This document shows positions 54,300 to 63,536 of a DNA stretch of 64,000 nt, piece by piece (the first letter of the stretch is position 1; each line of letters begins with the position of its first letter). Source of the stretch: an uncultured Clostridia bacterium. Its GTDB lineage: Bacteria > Bacillota > Clostridia > TANB77 > CAG-508. Location of the stretch: positions 62,001-126,000 of the forward strand of contig CANDKR010000003.1 of the NCBI GenBank assembly GCA_947385375.1. The letters run 5' to 3'. The position numbers and the translations under genes are program-made. Below the pieces are notes generated by a model. The model was not told the origin of the DNA. It saw only the letters and a list, made by a program, of their open reading frames with translations, and searched no databases.

Positions 54300-56051
54300 C
54301 TAATTTTCTCCTTTGATTTTAATTTTCTGATATTCTTCTAACATAGCTGCATAATTTGAAACAAAGTCACGATCCTCATTATATCCAATTCGTTCAAAAT
54401 ATGGTCTAGCTTCATCAAATTGATTAGCTACTCTTAAGATATCTTCATTAGTTTTTTCTGTTTGACGAACTTCTTTTATTTTTTCGTGTTCAGAAAAGTT
54501 AGCTGGTAATCTACGATTTTTTATTATATACGCTGCTTCTTGATATGGCATAATATATATAGGTTTTGTAAGTTCATTTGGTACAAAAGCAACTAAGTTT
54601 GAAAATTCAAGAGCAACTATCCTATAATTATCTAAGAAACTAGTCTTTTGATGTTCATCTGTATGATTGATTGTTGGTAATTGTTCAAAACCTTTATTAT
54701 TCTTCTTTCCGAGTATCTCATATACTTCTAAAGAAGGGAAGACCTTTGGAGCCTTGCTACCTAAAAATACACCAGTACTACTAAAAGGTACACTATCTCC
54801 ATTTCCAGCAATAGTTACTGTTTGTGTGTTATCTAATTCTCTATAAAAAGCTCTTTTATTAATTGATAAATGATATTTTTGCATATCTTTTTCTGTTAAT
54901 ATACCAATTGCCTGTAAATTTTTTATACAACCATAATCTATTAAATAGTTTTCATAAAGCTCTTTTATTTTTGCAGGACTAGAGCCAGCATCTATATAAA
55001 ATTCTAAGCTTTCTGTATTTTGTTTGGCAGTAAGTAAAGTTTGTAATTCTGTGACAGAAAAGCCATCACAATGTAAGAATAAATACATCATTGTACTAAA
55101 CTTTGTATTGTTTTTTTCAAGATAGGCGATACGACTATCTTTTGGAATCTGCATAAGAGCATCATCACTTACTTCATCTTTTGAATGAGCTTTTGTGATT
55201 TCTTCTGGTGTTAAAATACTTTCTACTGCTGAGAAGTATTTTGGAGCAGTAGCATAGATTGCTAAAACTCTTGCAATAGATATTTTTTTATCTAAGTATT
55301 GTTGCTTTAAAAAATCACCAGAAATATTTTGCTCTAGGGTTTCGTCTGGGATAATTTGATGATTTGCATATCCTAGAAGATTAGTTGAAAATTCTTGAGA
55401 AGTAGCAGCTTCTTTCTTTGCTTCACTAGTTAAATCTTCAATATATTCTTTTCTATCTTTTTTACTAACGCCGTCTAACATTTCTTGATGGAATTCTTCA
55501 AATTCTGCGCCAATTTTTCCAGATTTTAATAATCCAAGCATTCTTCCTGGATGTTTTTCAGGAGAATAGAATTCCATTAATTGCTCAGGAGAAACGGGCT
55601 CTGCATAATCAGGAGCTTTTTCATCTTGAGCATATAGACTTTTATATTTTAACATTGTAATTACTTCTTCAGGTTCTACATAACCTTGATTTGCTTGCTC
55701 TAATACTTCACGCCCGCTAAGTTTTTTCCCGTAGTTATCTAAAATTGCAGTAGATAATTTCTTCCTAAAAGCAGTTGTTATCTCAGGTACACTTGTGTTT
55801 TTTAGAGCTGGGTTAGAGAAAGTATCTAAATCAGTATATAATTGTTTTGATGGAGCAAAGTCAGGAGTTATAGCAATTTCATATCTTGCAAATAAATCTT
55901 TTATGTCAGACAAATAAAGCCTATCAAACTCTGTGCTAGATAGAACTGTTCCTCTAATATCAATTTGTCCATTACCAGTTTTATTAACTGATTTACTAGA
56001 TAAGGCTTCTAAAAGCTCTCTAAATTTTATATCTGAAATGACTTCCCCCAT
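54300..56051 (-). CDS. Large unknown soluble protein
   Basis: 583 residues, without signal peptide or membrane segments, mostly helical-looking and acidic. AAAGGAG precedes the ATG at 56051. Recurrent short helical units (PEEVITMLKYKSLY, SPEQLMEFYSPEKHPGRMLGLLKSGKI, ITEKDMQKY-like) hint at a repeat solenoid. The C-terminus has a compact beta-like segment (TVTIAGNGDSVPFSSTGVFLGS) and RLPANFSEHEK. I do not recognise it. It is the first gene of a two-gene operon with 53414-54298. Confidence 0.7.
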   Translation of the reverse strand: MGEVISDIKFRELLEALSSKSVNKTGNGQIDIRGTVLSSTEFDRLYLSDIKDLFARYEIAITPDFAPSKQLYTDLDTFSNPALKNTSVPEITTAFRKKLSTAILDNYGKKLSGREVLEQANQGYVEPEEVITMLKYKSLYAQDEKAPDYAEPVSPEQLMEFYSPEKHPGRMLGLLKSGKIGAEFEEFHQEMLDGVSKKDRKEYIEDLTSEAKKEAATSQEFSTNLLGYANHQIIPDETLEQNISGDFLKQQYLDKKISIARVLAIYATAPKYFSAVESILTPEEITKAHSKDEVSDDALMQIPKDSRIAYLEKNNTKFSTMMYLFLHCDGFSVTELQTLLTAKQNTESLEFYIDAGSSPAKIKELYENYLIDYGCIKNLQAIGILTEKDMQKYHLSINKRAFYRELDNTQTVTIAGNGDSVPFSSTGVFLGSKAPKVFPSLEVYEILGKKNNKGFEQLPTINHTDEHQKTSFLDNYRIVALEFSNLVAFVPNELTKPIYIMPYQEAAYIIKNRRLPANFSEHEKIKEVRQTEKTNEDILRVANQFDEARPYFERIGYNEDRDFVSNYAAMLEEYQKIKIKGEN

Positions 56052-56176
56052 AGAAATTCTCCTTTACATAACCACTGTAATTATACAATAGATTAAGCTA
56101 ATTGTCAAAAAATACCTGATTTTTTTGAATAAAATTTTACAAAATATAAATACTAAGATTTAAGGTAGGTAAAATT

Positions 56177-56764
56177 ATGAAAAAAATTATATTTTTGGGA
56201 ATTTTAGTGTTTATTGTTTCTGTGGGAGTAGGATTTGTTTATACAAGACTTTTTTATGATGCAGGGGAAACTCCTCAAAGTGTGCAGTTTCAACTTAATA
56301 ATATAGAAGATTATGGTACACAAAATTATACGAAGCTCCAAACTCTAGAGGCGTCTTCAGAAGATGAAAAATTGTCACCTAATGCAAGATTTGCTATAAA
56401 AGAGTATTATGATGAATGTGGTCATTTTAATTTCAAATACTATCAATTACCAACAGAAATTGTAAATATGACTAGACAAGAGATAGAGGACCATTATGAT
56501 GAATATGAAGTCGAGGATTTTGAAAATGATAGTGTAGTACTTACAAAAGAAATAAATGGTTTGTGTGATGAGCATTTCTATGTAACACTTGAGAATGACC
56601 ATATTGAAGTTATGAAATTAGGAGCTGATGGAAGTTTTACACCATATCAAAAAACTGATATAAGTAGAGAATATTTGCCAGAAGAAGATGTTAAACAATT
56701 AGAAGAAGGCATATATGTTTATGGAAGTGGAAAAATAAATTCTGTGCTTGAAGATTATGAATAA
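56177..56764 (+). CDS. BofC C-terminal-like protein
   Basis: 195 residues. A signal anchor (IIFLGILVFIVSVGVGFVYT) precedes an outer domain. The last 70 residues (LCDEHFYVTLENDHIEVMKL, then YLPEEDVKQLEEGIYVYGSGKINSVLEDYE) match the BofC C-terminal domain as I recall it. In Bacillus BofC controls the SpoIVB signal for pro-SigK processing; this longer clostridial relative may act differently. AAGGTAGG before ATG 56177. Confidence 0.75.
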   Translation: MKKIIFLGILVFIVSVGVGFVYTRLFYDAGETPQSVQFQLNNIEDYGTQNYTKLQTLEASSEDEKLSPNARFAIKEYYDECGHFNFKYYQLPTEIVNMTRQEIEDHYDEYEVEDFENDSVVLTKEINGLCDEHFYVTLENDHIEVMKLGADGSFTPYQKTDISREYLPEEDVKQLEEGIYVYGSGKINSVLEDYE

Positions 56765-56828
56765 ACTCATTGCAAAATTCATTATAAATATGGTAAAATA
56801 GTGAAAACCATATTAAAGGAGAAAAGTA

Positions 56829-57266
56829 ATGAGATTAGTTATACAAAGAGTTGCAAATGCAAAAGTAGATGTTGATGGAAAAACAGTCGGACAAATAGGA
56901 AAAGGATTTATGGTACTTTGCGGAATTACACATACAGATACAGAGGCAGAGGCAGATTACTTAGCAAAAAAATTATGTAATTTAAGAGTTTTTGAGGACG
57001 AAAATGAGAAAATGAATTTGAGCTTGAAAGATGTTGATGGAGAACTTTTGATTATTTCTCAATTTACTTTGTATGGCAATACTAAAGAAGGTAATAGACC
57101 AAGTTTTATAGAAGCTGCAAGACCAGAACAAGCCAATCCTCTATACGAATATTTTATGAAGAAATGCACAGAATATGGAATAAAAGTGGAAAAAGGTGTG
57201 TTTGGAGCGCATATGGATGTATCACTTTTAAATGATGGACCAGTTACTATTATTATGGAAAAATAA
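56829..57266 (+). CDS. dtd: D-aminoacyl-tRNA deacylase
   Basis: Removes D-amino acids (and Gly mischarged on tRNA-Ala) from t[21 protein letters not shown], the [17 protein letters not shown] active-site motif and [10 protein letters not shown] are all present. 145 residues, AAGGAG before ATG 56829. Convergent with the 57267 gene with no gap. Confidence 0.96.
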   Translation: MRLVIQRVANAKVDVDGKTVGQIGKGFMVLCGITHTDTEAEADYLAKKLCNLRVFEDENEKMNLSLKDVDGELLIISQFTLYGNTKEGNRPSFIEAARPEQANPLYEYFMKKCTEYGIKVEKGVFGAHMDVSLLNDGPVTIIMEK

Positions 57267-57548
57267 TTAATATGGAAAACGCTCATAAATATATTTTATT
57301 AATGAGTTGATATTATTTTCAGAAATTGAAATAAAAACATCTTTATCAAGGCTAATCCACATATTAGCCTTGAATTTTTCTTTGTTATCGGCGAAAACTG
57401 CCATTATATCTATTATTTCAATTGGGCTTTCAAATTCTTTTTTCCAAAAGAATTTATTATCTAATTTAAAATTTTCATTAAAATATAGGCTTAGAAACTT
57501 TTCAATTTCATTTTCAAATTCGCTATATAATTTTACAGTGTATGACAT
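57267..57548 (-). CDS. Small unknown protein
   Basis: 93 residues from the ATG at 57548, four bases after GGAGGT. Acidic and aromatic (LYSEFENEIEKFLSLYFNENFKLDNKFFWKKEF), without a signal peptide. Not recognised. It ends immediately against the dtd stop. Confidence 0.65.
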   Translation of the reverse strand: MSYTVKLYSEFENEIEKFLSLYFNENFKLDNKFFWKKEFESPIEIIDIMAVFADNKEKFKANMWISLDKDVFISISENNINSLIKYIYERFPY

Positions 57549-57652
57549 AATGACCTCCAAGTTTAGTATTTTACTTAATTTAAAAAATATGCTTAGAATA
57601 ATTTGAGAATTTTTGCAAATACTAGAAACAGCAAATAAAGGAGATTTAGAAA

Positions 57653-58414
57653 ATGAAAAAGGTTATAGGTTTATTTTTTATTTTAAGTTTATGTTTATTT
57701 ACTTTAGTAGGTTGTTCAAAAGATGAGCCAGCGAGTTTACAAGATAAAAACATACAAGAACTTGAGTATATAGAGGGAAAAGCAGTTAGTATTTTAAATA
57801 AAATGGTGCGAGAAGAGTATACCAAAAAAGAGGATAAAGATATTGATAAAGATATTACTGATGCAAATGAAGTCTTAGATGAAGAAATAGGCTTACTAGT
57901 ACAAGAAGATACTTTAGATTGGGAAAAACTTTTAGAAGATACTAAAAAAATTGAGAGTTCAATACCTACGATATTAGTAGATTTGGCTGCTTTAAATATA
58001 CAGGCAGAAGACATTGCAAAATTAAGTAATGGCGTAAATAATATGATTATTGCAATAGATAATAAAGACGAGAGAACTTATTTAATTGAACTTAATAATG
58101 TATATTCTTTAATTCCAACTTATATGGAAAAATATGCAGGTGACAAAGAAATAACTTTTAAGAAAAGGCTAAAGTATTATGCAATTGCAACATACATTTC
58201 ATATATGGACGGAAATTTGGAGATGGCTAGAACCCAGGTAGAAGAACTTGACAAGGCATATAATGATAAAATGCAAGATATAAATTATGCACAAAATAAT
58301 GAGTACAACTTAAATAAATTGTATATTTTAATTCAAGAACTTAAAAGAGCAGTAGAGGCTGATAGTAGAGAACTTGTAAGGTCGAAATATTTGTTATTAA
58401 TAGAAGAAATTTAA
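57653..58414 (+). CDS. Helical lipoprotein of unknown function
   Basis: 253 residues. Signal peptide with lipobox LVGC (Cys about residue 21), then a wholly helical, acidic outer part (VLDEEIGLLVQEDTLDWEKLLEDTKKIESSIPTILVDLAALNIQ, LNKLYILIQELKRAVEADSRELVRSKYLLLIEE). AAAGGAG before ATG 57653. A hairpin follows. Surface-anchored; function unknown. Confidence 0.8.
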   Translation: MKKVIGLFFILSLCLFTLVGCSKDEPASLQDKNIQELEYIEGKAVSILNKMVREEYTKKEDKDIDKDITDANEVLDEEIGLLVQEDTLDWEKLLEDTKKIESSIPTILVDLAALNIQAEDIAKLSNGVNNMIIAIDNKDERTYLIELNNVYSLIPTYMEKYAGDKEITFKKRLKYYAIATYISYMDGNLEMARTQVEELDKAYNDKMQDINYAQNNEYNLNKLYILIQELKRAVEADSRELVRSKYLLLIEEI

Positions 58415-58417
58415 AAT

Positions 58418-58441
58418 AAAAGCTCGCATATGCGAGCTTAA
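58418..58441. terminator. Terminator between the lipoprotein gene and asd
   Basis: AAGCTCGC-ATAT-GCGAGCTT, with A- and T-rich flanks. Confidence 0.8.
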
Positions 58442-58443
58442 AT

Positions 58444-59436
58444 TTATTTACCTTCAATTAATTTCTTGACAATTTGTACTGCATTTGTTGCTGCACCTTT
58501 TCTTATGTTATCTGCTACACACCAGAAGTTAATGCCGGATTCAACACTTTCATCTCTTCTAATTCTACCGACAAAAACCTCATCATGTCCAGAAGCCTTT
58601 GTAGCAAGAGGATAACGGTTGTAAGCTGGTTCGTCCTCAACAATAATTCCTTCTGCATTTTTTAAGTGTTCTACTAATTCTTTTATATCAAAAGGTTTTT
58701 CAAATTCTACATTTATAGATTCGCTGTGAGAGTTAATAACAGGTACACGTACAGTTGTTGCTGTAACTCTTAGGTCAGGCTTTTTAAGAATTTTTCTAGT
58801 TTCTTCAATCATCTTAATTTCTTCTTTTGTGTAACCATTTTCTAAAAACACATCAATATGTGGCAAGCAGTTATTTACAATAGAATATGGGAATTTCTTA
58901 GGTGCTTCACCTTTTAATCCATTTTCTAAATCTTCTACACCCTTTTGACCAGCACCTGAAACTGCTTGGTATGTAGAATATACAATTCTTTTAATAGTGT
59001 AAAGATCATCTAAGACTTTTAGTGGTACAACTGCTTGAATTGTTGAACAATTTGGATTTGCGATAATTCCTTTATTTTTAAAAATTTCTTCAGGGTTCAC
59101 TTCTGGAACAACTAGTGGAACACTTTCTTCCATTCTAAACGCACTGCTATTGTCAACAACTACACATCCTTTAGATGCTGCAATAGGTGAGAAGTGTTTT
59201 GAAGTATCTCCTCCAGCAGAGAAAATTGCATAATCAAATCCTTCATCAAAAGAAGTATCTGTAAGTTCTTTTACAGTATATTCTTTTCCTTGAAATTTAA
59301 GTTTACTTCCAGCTGATTTGCTAGACGCAAAAAATACGTATTCAGAAATTGGAAGATTATATTCTTCTAAAACCCTTAGGGCTGTTCTTCCAACAAGTCC
59401 AGTAGCTCCTACTACTGCTAATTTAATTTTTTTCAT
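58444..59436 (-). CDS. asd: Aspartate-semialdehyde dehydrogenase
   Basis: Reduces aspartyl phosphate to aspartate semialdehyde with NADPH, at the branch point for Lys/diaminopimelate, Met and Thr. VVGATGLVGRTALRVLEE is the NADPH loop, IIANPNCSTIQ holds the catalytic Cys, and VRVPVINSHSESINVEFEKPF follows. 330 residues, AGGAG before the start. Single gene. No lysine riboswitch fold is apparent in the 140-base upstream region. Confidence 0.96.
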   Translation of the reverse strand: MKKIKLAVVGATGLVGRTALRVLEEYNLPISEYVFFASSKSAGSKLKFQGKEYTVKELTDTSFDEGFDYAIFSAGGDTSKHFSPIAASKGCVVVDNSSAFRMEESVPLVVPEVNPEEIFKNKGIIANPNCSTIQAVVPLKVLDDLYTIKRIVYSTYQAVSGAGQKGVEDLENGLKGEAPKKFPYSIVNNCLPHIDVFLENGYTKEEIKMIEETRKILKKPDLRVTATTVRVPVINSHSESINVEFEKPFDIKELVEHLKNAEGIIVEDEPAYNRYPLATKASGHDEVFVGRIRRDESVESGINFWCVADNIRKGAATNAVQIVKKLIEGK

Positions 59437-59486
59437 AATTTTACTCCTAAATAAGGAATTAGTAAGGAAAATATAATTATATTTTT

Positions 59487-59514
59487 CTTATACTACATTG
59501 TTATTATATGACAA
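59487..59514 (-). promoter_or_regulatory. asd promoter
   Basis: On the minus strand TTGTCA, 16-base spacer, TATAAG. Confidence 0.55.
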
Positions 59515-59536
59515 ATGTAGATAAAAGTACAGAGAA

Positions 59537-59572
59537 AAAATAAATTTAAGGAAAACCACTTAAATTTATTTT
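59537..59572 (-). terminator. Terminator of the XRE gene
   Basis: AAAATAAATTTAAG pairs perfectly with CTTAAATTTATTTT and is followed by a T run on the minus strand. Confidence 0.85.
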
Positions 59573-59577
59573 GGAGA

Positions 59578-59793
59578 TTATTTTTTTCTTGGATATGCCA
59601 ACTGTTCATCAGTAAAATCTACCAAAAAGTCAATAGATGTATCGTAAAATTCAGCTAAAGATTTTAGAGTTTGAACAGGAATACATCTAGAATTTGTTTC
59701 ATATTGGGAATATGTACTTTGTCTACAATTAAGAAAATCTGCTATTTCTTGCTGAGTATATTTCCCCATAATTCTTAGAACTTTTAGTCGCAA
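59578..59793 (-). CDS. XRE-family helix-turn-helix regulator
   Basis: 71 residues, one HTH domain (MGKYTQQEIADFLNCRQSTYSQYETNSRCIPVQTLKSLAEFYDTSIDFLVDF). TTG 59793 follows AAAGGA at about ten bases and gives the usual N-terminal helix (RLKVLRIMGKYTQ). Stand-alone, with its own terminator. Target unknown; it may regulate itself. Confidence 0.85.
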   Translation of the reverse strand: MRLKVLRIMGKYTQQEIADFLNCRQSTYSQYETNSRCIPVQTLKSLAEFYDTSIDFLVDFTDEQLAYPRKK

Positions 59794-59917
59794 AGCATTA
59801 CGTTCCTTTCATAAGAAATGTGTAGAAAAATGTTGTACACTTACAATCATACACAATAAAAAATACAAAAAATGTCAAAAATTGTCGGAAAAAACTAATT
59901 TTTTTTATTAAAATTAC

Positions 59918-59946
59918 TTGATTTTCTAACGTAATTCTGTTATAAT
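59918..59946 (+). promoter_or_regulatory. rpsB promoter
   Basis: TTGATT, 17-base spacer, TATAAT. The start would leave a leader of about 110 bases. Confidence 0.75.
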
Positions 59947-59953
59947 ATCAAAT

Positions 59954-60050
59954 GTTATGAAAACGCACATAAGTTTAGCTTAAAACCTGTGCCTGTATAT
60001 CAGGTGGTGATTTAAGTGTTTGAAGACTTGTGGAGGTAAAACAAAAAGGA
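59954..60050 (+). promoter_or_regulatory. Structured rpsB leader, possible S2 autoregulatory site
   Basis: ACCTG(59985)...CAGGT forms a small stem, flanked by CACATAAGTTTA and TTTAAGTG, which can pair partly. Ribosomal protein leaders often bind their own protein. The identity of this one is not established. Confidence 0.35.
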
Positions 60051-60060
60051 GGAATTTAAA

Positions 60061-60840
60061 ATGGCAGTAGTTGCAATGAAACAATTACTTGAAGCTGGTG
60101 TTCATTTCGGACATCAAACAAGAAGATGGGATCCTAAAATGGCTGAATATATTTTCCAAGCTAGAAATGGTATCCACATTATCGATTTACAAAAAACATC
60201 AAAAAAATTAGACGAGGCTTACAGATTTATCAAAGAGCAAGCTGAAGAAGGAAAAACAGTTCTTTTCGTAGGAACTAAAAAACAAGCACAAGAATGTGTT
60301 AAAGAAGCTGCTCAAAAATGTAATATGTACTATGTTGATCAAAGATGGTTAGGTGGTATGCTTACAAATTTTAAAACAATTCAAGGAAGAATTGACAGAC
60401 TAAGAGAATTAGAAGCTATGGCTGAGGATGGAACATTTGAAATGTTACCTAAAAAAGAAGTTATCGGTTTAAAAGCTGAAATGGAAAAATTAGAAAAAAA
60501 TCTTGGTGGTATCAAAGATATGAAAGAAATGCCAGGAGTAATGTTCGTAGTTGATCCTAAAAAAGAAAGAATAGCTGTATTAGAAGCTAAAAAATTAGGA
60601 ATTCCAGTTGTAGGTTTAGTTGATACAAACTGTAATCCAGAAGATGTAGATTATCCAATCCCTGGTAATGACGACGCTATAAGAGCTGTAAAATTAATTG
60701 CAGATGTTATGGCAAACGCTGTTATCGAAGGAAATCAAGGTGAAGATGCTGAAGTAGTTTCAGAAGAACAAGAAGTAGAAGAAGAAGCTACTGATATGGA
60801 GCAAGTTGCTTCAGAAGAAACAGCAGAAGACGCTGAATAA
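60061..60840 (+). CDS. rpsB: 30S ribosomal protein S2
   Basis: Binds near the 16S 3' domain and needs S1 in Gram-negatives. [41 protein letters not shown] and [19 protein letters not shown] are hallmark segments. 259 residues, with an acidic C-terminal extension ([21 protein letters not shown]). AAAGGAGG before ATG 60061. tsf follows after a 193-base spacer. Confidence 0.98.
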   Translation: MAVVAMKQLLEAGVHFGHQTRRWDPKMAEYIFQARNGIHIIDLQKTSKKLDEAYRFIKEQAEEGKTVLFVGTKKQAQECVKEAAQKCNMYYVDQRWLGGMLTNFKTIQGRIDRLRELEAMAEDGTFEMLPKKEVIGLKAEMEKLEKNLGGIKDMKEMPGVMFVVDPKKERIAVLEAKKLGIPVVGLVDTNCNPEDVDYPIPGNDDAIRAVKLIADVMANAVIEGNQGEDAEVVSEEQEVEEEATDMEQVASEETAEDAE

Positions 60841-60848
60841 TAAATGAG

Positions 60849-61007
60849 AGAACAATAGCGGACTGTTTTATATATTAAATTGATTATAATAGAGTTTAGT
60901 CCGCGTTTAATTGTTCGTGTGCCAAATTTTACGAAGTAAAATTTGTGTGCAAAGTATATAATAGGAATTTTGAAGAAATTCCTATTTGGCAGGCAAAGCA
61001 GTCTGCC
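60849..61007 (+). other. Hairpin-rich spacer between rpsB and tsf
   Basis: Four inverted repeats in a row: GAACAAT..GCGGACT/AGTCCGC..ATTGTTC (60849-60917), AAATTTTAC/GTAAAATTT, AATAGGAATTT/AAATTCCTATT (60960-60986) and GGCAG/CTGCC (60988-61007) followed by TTTT. The last could be an attenuator before tsf. Confidence 0.5.
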
Positions 61008-61033
61008 TTTTAAAAAATAAGGAGGTTATGAAA

Positions 61034-61909
61034 ATGATAACTGCTGAATTAGTTAAACAATTAAGAGAAAAAACAGGTGCAGGAATGATGGACTGCAAAA
61101 AAGTTTTAACAGAAACTGACGGAGATATGGAAAAAGCAGCTGAATTATTAAGAGAAAGAGGAATTGCAAAAGCTGCTAAAAAATCAGGAAGAGTAGCTGC
61201 TGAAGGTATCGTATGTAGCTATGTATCTAGTGATAAAAAAGTAGGAGCAATAGTTGAAGTAAATGCTGAAACAGACTTCGTTGCTAAAAATGAAGAATTT
61301 AAAGCATTTGTTAATGACGTTGCTGAAATAGTTACAAATACAAATCCAGCTGATGTACAAGCATTACTTGGAACAGATTATAAGGGAGCAGGAAAAACTG
61401 TTCAAGAAGTATTAACAGACAAAATTGCTACAATCGGTGAGAACATGACAATTAGAAGATTTGCAAGATTTGAGTCTGAAGGTTTAGTTGAAAGCTATAT
61501 TCACGGTGATGGAAAAATCGCTGTATTAGTAGATTTCAAAAAAGGTGATAGCGCTCTTGCAAAAGATATTTGTATGCAAATTGCAGCTGCTAGACCAGAA
61601 TACTTAAAAAGAGAAGATGTTCCAGCAGAAGCTGTAAACAAAGAAATGGAAATCTTAAAAGCACAAGCTATGAATGAAGGAAAACCAGCTGAAATAGCTG
61701 AAAAAATGGTTCAAGGTAGAATTGGTAAATTCTATGGAGAAGTTTGCTTATTAGAGCAAGAATTCGTAAAAGATTCTAGTGTAAAAGTAGGAGCTTTAAT
61801 CGAAAGCAAAGGTGCTGAAATGGTTAGATTTGCAAGATTCGAAAAAGGGGAAGGAATCGAAAAAGCAGAAGAAAACTTTGCAGAAGAAGTTATGAAACAA
61901 TTACAATAA
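61034..61909 (+). CDS. tsf: Elongation factor Ts
   Basis: Nucleotide exchange factor for EF-Tu. MITAELVKQLREKTGAGMMDCKKVLTETDGDMEKAAELLRERG is the N-terminal UBA-like module, AETDFVAKNEEF the EF-Tu contact segment. ATG 61034 lies eight bases after GGAGG; upstream in-frame codons belong to the spacer. 291 residues, normal. The same transcript as rpsB unless the spacer hairpins terminate it. Confidence 0.97.
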   Translation: MITAELVKQLREKTGAGMMDCKKVLTETDGDMEKAAELLRERGIAKAAKKSGRVAAEGIVCSYVSSDKKVGAIVEVNAETDFVAKNEEFKAFVNDVAEIVTNTNPADVQALLGTDYKGAGKTVQEVLTDKIATIGENMTIRRFARFESEGLVESYIHGDGKIAVLVDFKKGDSALAKDICMQIAAARPEYLKREDVPAEAVNKEMEILKAQAMNEGKPAEIAEKMVQGRIGKFYGEVCLLEQEFVKDSSVKVGALIESKGAEMVRFARFEKGEGIEKAEENFAEEVMKQLQ

Positions 61910-61914
61910 AACTC

Positions 61915-61943
61915 TTGAATAAAAAAAATCCTTATGATATAAT
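61915..61943 (+). promoter_or_regulatory. Promoter of the 61978 gene
   Basis: TTGAAT, 17-base spacer, TATAAT, directly after the tsf stop. Confidence 0.75.
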
Positions 61944-61977
61944 TTTTGCATAAACAAAAGAAAGATGGTGCGAAAAT

Positions 61978-62310
61978 TTGGAATTTCTTGCTATAATAGT
62001 AATTTTATTGACAGTTATACTATTTTTGACATTACTTGCAGTTTACCAGATAAAAATGGCTGGTATGAATGTTAAGGATTTTTGGTCATTTATACAAGCA
62101 AATGAGACATTAGACAAGTTATATGCTTTTAGTATAAAATATGAAAAACTAACACCACAACAACAAATTTTATTTTTGGCAGAGGCAGAAAAGATATTTG
62201 AAGCTTTTGATAAAGTGCCAGACGCATTGTGGGAAGAAGAGTATGCAAAATATATGGAGATTTTAAATAAATATAAAGATATAAAACTTGTGAGATGGGA
62301 ATCACAATAA
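61978..62310 (+). CDS. Small membrane-anchored protein, unknown
   Basis: 110 residues from TTG 61978 (GATGGTG upstream). One N-terminal membrane segment (FLAIIVILLTVILFLTLLAVY) and a helical cytoplasmic or outer part (LTPQQQILFLAEAEKIFEAFDKVPDALWEEEYAKY). Own promoter and terminator. Not recognised. Confidence 0.7.
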   Translation: MEFLAIIVILLTVILFLTLLAVYQIKMAGMNVKDFWSFIQANETLDKLYAFSIKYEKLTPQQQILFLAEAEKIFEAFDKVPDALWEEEYAKYMEILNKYKDIKLVRWESQ

Positions 62311-62338
62311 AGTGTAGAAATACACTTTATTTTTTTGT
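62309..62338 (+). terminator. Terminator of the 61978 gene
   Basis: AAAGTGT-AGAAAT-ACACTTT followed by ATTTTTTTG. Confidence 0.88.
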
Positions 62339-62411
62339 TTAAAATATCAAATTATGTGTGAATATTAAAAGTAAAAAATAACATACTAAAAAGAAAAGGA
62401 GGAAATTGTTT

Positions 62412-63536
62412 ATGAAAGAAAAACTTAGAATTTTTTCCATAACTTTATTTTTAGTAATGTTTATGTTTATTCAAGATACTTATGCTGTGAGCTTAAATAC
62501 TTTTGATGTACAAATCAGTAAAAATTTGGTAAGACCCGGAGAAGAAGTAACAGTGCAAGTTAATTTCGGAGAAGCTTTAAAAGCATATACTGTAAAGATT
62601 GCTTATGATGACAATATTTTTGATTATGTTTCATCAGAAGGTGGAACGGCAGTAAATACTTTTGATAAGATAATTATGTCATATGGTGATACGGAAATGC
62701 CAGTAGAGGCAAGAGGTAGCGTATCTGTAACTTTTAGAGCAAAGTCAAGTCTTACAACCACTAATCCCACTAATTTTGTAGTAACCTCAGATAATATGAA
62801 AAATGCTGATGGCAGTATGACTTATGACCCAATAACTACAGGTTTTACAAAAGATTTAATTGTTGAGCCAGAATATGAAGACTATGAAATAAAACTTACA
62901 CATATTGATACTATCGTGAAAGGAAAGCCTATTGATATGATACTTTCATATTCGTCTGCAATGGGACGTCCCTATGCACATGCAAGATTAGTTGCAGAAG
63001 TTGCCACAGCTGGCGGAACGGCTAAACTGCTTGGTACAGACCAAAGTGATAGTGAGCATGATATCATACAAGATGGTTGGGGAGCAGTAGAAGGCTATGA
63101 GATAGGCGGAAAAGGTGTAACACAAGAGTTGCATGTAAGGGCAATTTTTAGTGATATAGGCGATTATACAATTACTTTAAAATTAATTGACAAAGAAAAT
63201 GGAGATACAGTAATTGCACAAAGATCATTTCCATTTACTGCGGTAGATGAGCAAATTCAGCCAAACTATGATATAGTGCCAATGTCGATAGAAGAAGCTG
63301 AAAATGGCACACAGGAAGAATTATCAGTAAGAAGTGTTCCTGAATTTAATCATACAGAAGGACAGGTGCAGGCTGGAACTCAAACTCAAGCAAGTGAAAC
63401 TTCTACCAATATTACAAATGAGACTACGCAAAGCACACCAAATAAATTACCAAAGACTGGTATAAATGTGTATATTTATGGTGTTTTATCACTTATTGCA
63501 CTTACAGCTGGTTATATTTACTTTAACAAAAAATGA
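62412..63536 (+). CDS. LPxTG-anchored surface protein with cohesin-like domain
   Basis: Signal peptide (FSITLFLVMFMFIQDTYA), a cohesin/dockerin-partner-like beta domain (about 28-150: NTFDVQISKNLVRPGEEVTVQVNFGEALKAYTVKIAYD), a second beta domain (about 155-275), a Thr/Gln/Ser-rich stalk, and a sorting signal KLPKTG followed by a hydrophobic helix and KK. ATG 62412 follows AAGGAGG. 374 residues. It should be linked to the wall by the sortase encoded next, whose start overlaps its stop (ATGA). Binding partner unknown. Confidence 0.88.
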   Translation: MKEKLRIFSITLFLVMFMFIQDTYAVSLNTFDVQISKNLVRPGEEVTVQVNFGEALKAYTVKIAYDDNIFDYVSSEGGTAVNTFDKIIMSYGDTEMPVEARGSVSVTFRAKSSLTTTNPTNFVVTSDNMKNADGSMTYDPITTGFTKDLIVEPEYEDYEIKLTHIDTIVKGKPIDMILSYSSAMGRPYAHARLVAEVATAGGTAKLLGTDQSDSEHDIIQDGWGAVEGYEIGGKGVTQELHVRAIFSDIGDYTITLKLIDKENGDTVIAQRSFPFTAVDEQIQPNYDIVPMSIEEAENGTQEELSVRSVPEFNHTEGQVQAGTQTQASETSTNITNETTQSTPNKLPKTGINVYIYGVLSLIALTAGYIYFNKK

